Shown here piece after piece: positions 63,335 through 64,000 of a stretch of 64,000 bases of DNA (position 1 is its first letter; each line of letters opens with the position of its first letter). This DNA comes from Bifidobacterium sp. ESL0763 (GTDB lineage: Bacteria; Actinomycetota; Actinomycetes; Actinomycetales; Bifidobacteriaceae): assembly GCF_029433395.1 (NCBI RefSeq), contig NZ_JAQTHW010000002.1:930001-994000 (forward strand). The letters run 5' to 3'. Position numbers and translations under genes: made by a program. A model generated the notes under the pieces. The model was not told the DNA's origin and made no database searches. It was given only the letters and a program-made list of their open reading frames with translations.

Positions 63335-64000
63335 CGCGCCACCTCCTTCGTCGTCTCCGCGGTGCCGTCCGCGGCGGTCTTTCCGGCGTCCCCGGGCTTC
63401 GTGTCCACTCCTGCGGGCAGGCCCTTGTCATGGGGCTTCTCAAGATAGGGACGCAGCAGCTGGAAGACCACCAGCATCGCCACCAGGGCCGGGAGCATGA
63501 AGCGCTGCGGGCCGAAGACGGCCAGGCAGGCCACCGAGGCGACCAGGCCCACCAGCACGGGGACATGCCCGCGCAGGGTGTGCGGCGAGGCCTTCCACTG
63601 GTCGAGCAGGATCGAGACGAACATGGCGACCATGGCGAAGCCGACGCCCTTGGTGGAGAACGGCAGGATGCCGCCGATGAGCCAGCCGAGCATCGCGCCG
63701 CCGACCCAATAGCAGTAGTCGAGCAGCGAGACCCACAGGTAGGCCCATCCGCGGTCGATGCCCTCGGGCACCCGCATCGAGGAGTTGATGGCGAAGGTCT
63801 CGTCGCACATCCAGAAGATCAGGAACGGCTTCTTCCAGCCCATGTTACGGTAGGGTCCCAGCATCGAAAGCCCGTAGAAGAAGTGGCGGCCGTTGACCAT
63901 GAGGGTGAGAATGAGGGCCGCGAAGGGGTTGAAGGCGCTGACCAGCAGATCGACGAGCACGAATTCCATGGAGCCGGCGAAGATGGTGGCGGCCATGAGC
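63331..64000 (-). CDS. azlC: AzlC-type branched-chain amino acid exporter, 5' end outside window
   Basis: 223 codons visible, open at the right edge. AzlC signatures: TIFAGSMEFVLVDLLVSAFNPFAALILTLMVNGRHFFYGLSML, FLIFWMCDETFAINSS and LDYCYWVGGAMLGWLIG. The Met at 63996 is probably internal because the family usually has about 25-40 residues, including a first helix, before this point. The C-terminal 35 residues are hydrophilic and variable. Coupled to azlD by an ATGA overlap. Confidence 0.93.
   Translation of the reverse strand, partial: LMAATIFAGSMEFVLVDLLVSAFNPFAALILTLMVNGRHFFYGLSMLGPYRNMGWKKPFLIFWMCDETFAINSSMRVPEGIDRGWAYLWVSLLDYCYWVGGAMLGWLIGGILPFSTKGVGFAMVAMFVSILLDQWKASPHTLRGHVPVLVGLVASVACLAVFGPQRFMLPALVAMLVVFQLLRPYLEKPHDKGLPAGVDTKPGDAGKTAADGTAETTKEVAR

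Overview
The window is high-GC actinobacterial chromosome, most probably a Bifidobacterium. Lineage markers are pyk, polA and an ANTAR regulator beside a tRNA-Leu; whiB1 convergent with pdtaS; the pth-mfd-eno-ftsB-DUF501-ppx string; a glycosyltransferase/DUF5719/LCP envelope cluster; LexA boxes of the actinobacterial type; and a LacI-type operator upstream of pyk like those described for the bifidobacterial regulators AraQ/MalR1. The species cannot be fixed from the sequence alone.

Layout. 1-4009 is an accessory, visibly more AT-rich stretch: a Dcm-like cytosine methyltransferase running off the left edge, a membrane KAP-family P-loop NTPase, and about 0.6 kb of gene-poor DNA with a coding remnant, ending at the 3' end of tRNA-Pro(TGG). 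4.2-16 kb is housekeeping: a DUF998-like membrane protein, NUDIX hydrolase, NIF3-like protein, DNA polymerase I, the ANTAR regulator PdtaR, a short tRNA-Leu(CAA), pyruvate kinase, TerC and an organophosphate antiporter with a clear promoter and operator. 16.6-26 kb carries uvrB, coaE, rpsA, folD, a zinc-type ABC transporter with a Zur-like box, and carD. 26-31 kb holds a two-component system, an SOS-controlled umuDC pair and comF. 31-43 kb is mainly cell envelope: HAD phosphatase, inactive-looking zincin-fold protein, DUF5719 protein, giant glycosyltransferase, two LytR-CpsA-Psr proteins, an orphan EccC-like ATPase and whiB1. 43-50 kb holds pdtaS, a hemolysin III homologue, greA, an FKBP, sdaA and an MFS transporter. 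50-64 kb is ppx, DUF501, ftsB, eno, mfd, pth, an acetyltransferase, a UPF0182 protein and azlDC (cut by the right edge).

How the parts connect. DNA repair is spread through the window and partly under SOS control: perfect LexA boxes lie before umuDC and, inside the coaE coding sequence, before uvrB. Lower glycolysis (pyk, eno) shows LacI-type operators at nearly the same distance upstream of the predicted -35 elements. The sensor kinase PdtaS (43-45 kb) and its probable partner PdtaR (10.6-11.3 kb) lie 32 kb apart. Most long antisense reading frames are shadows caused by the high GC content.
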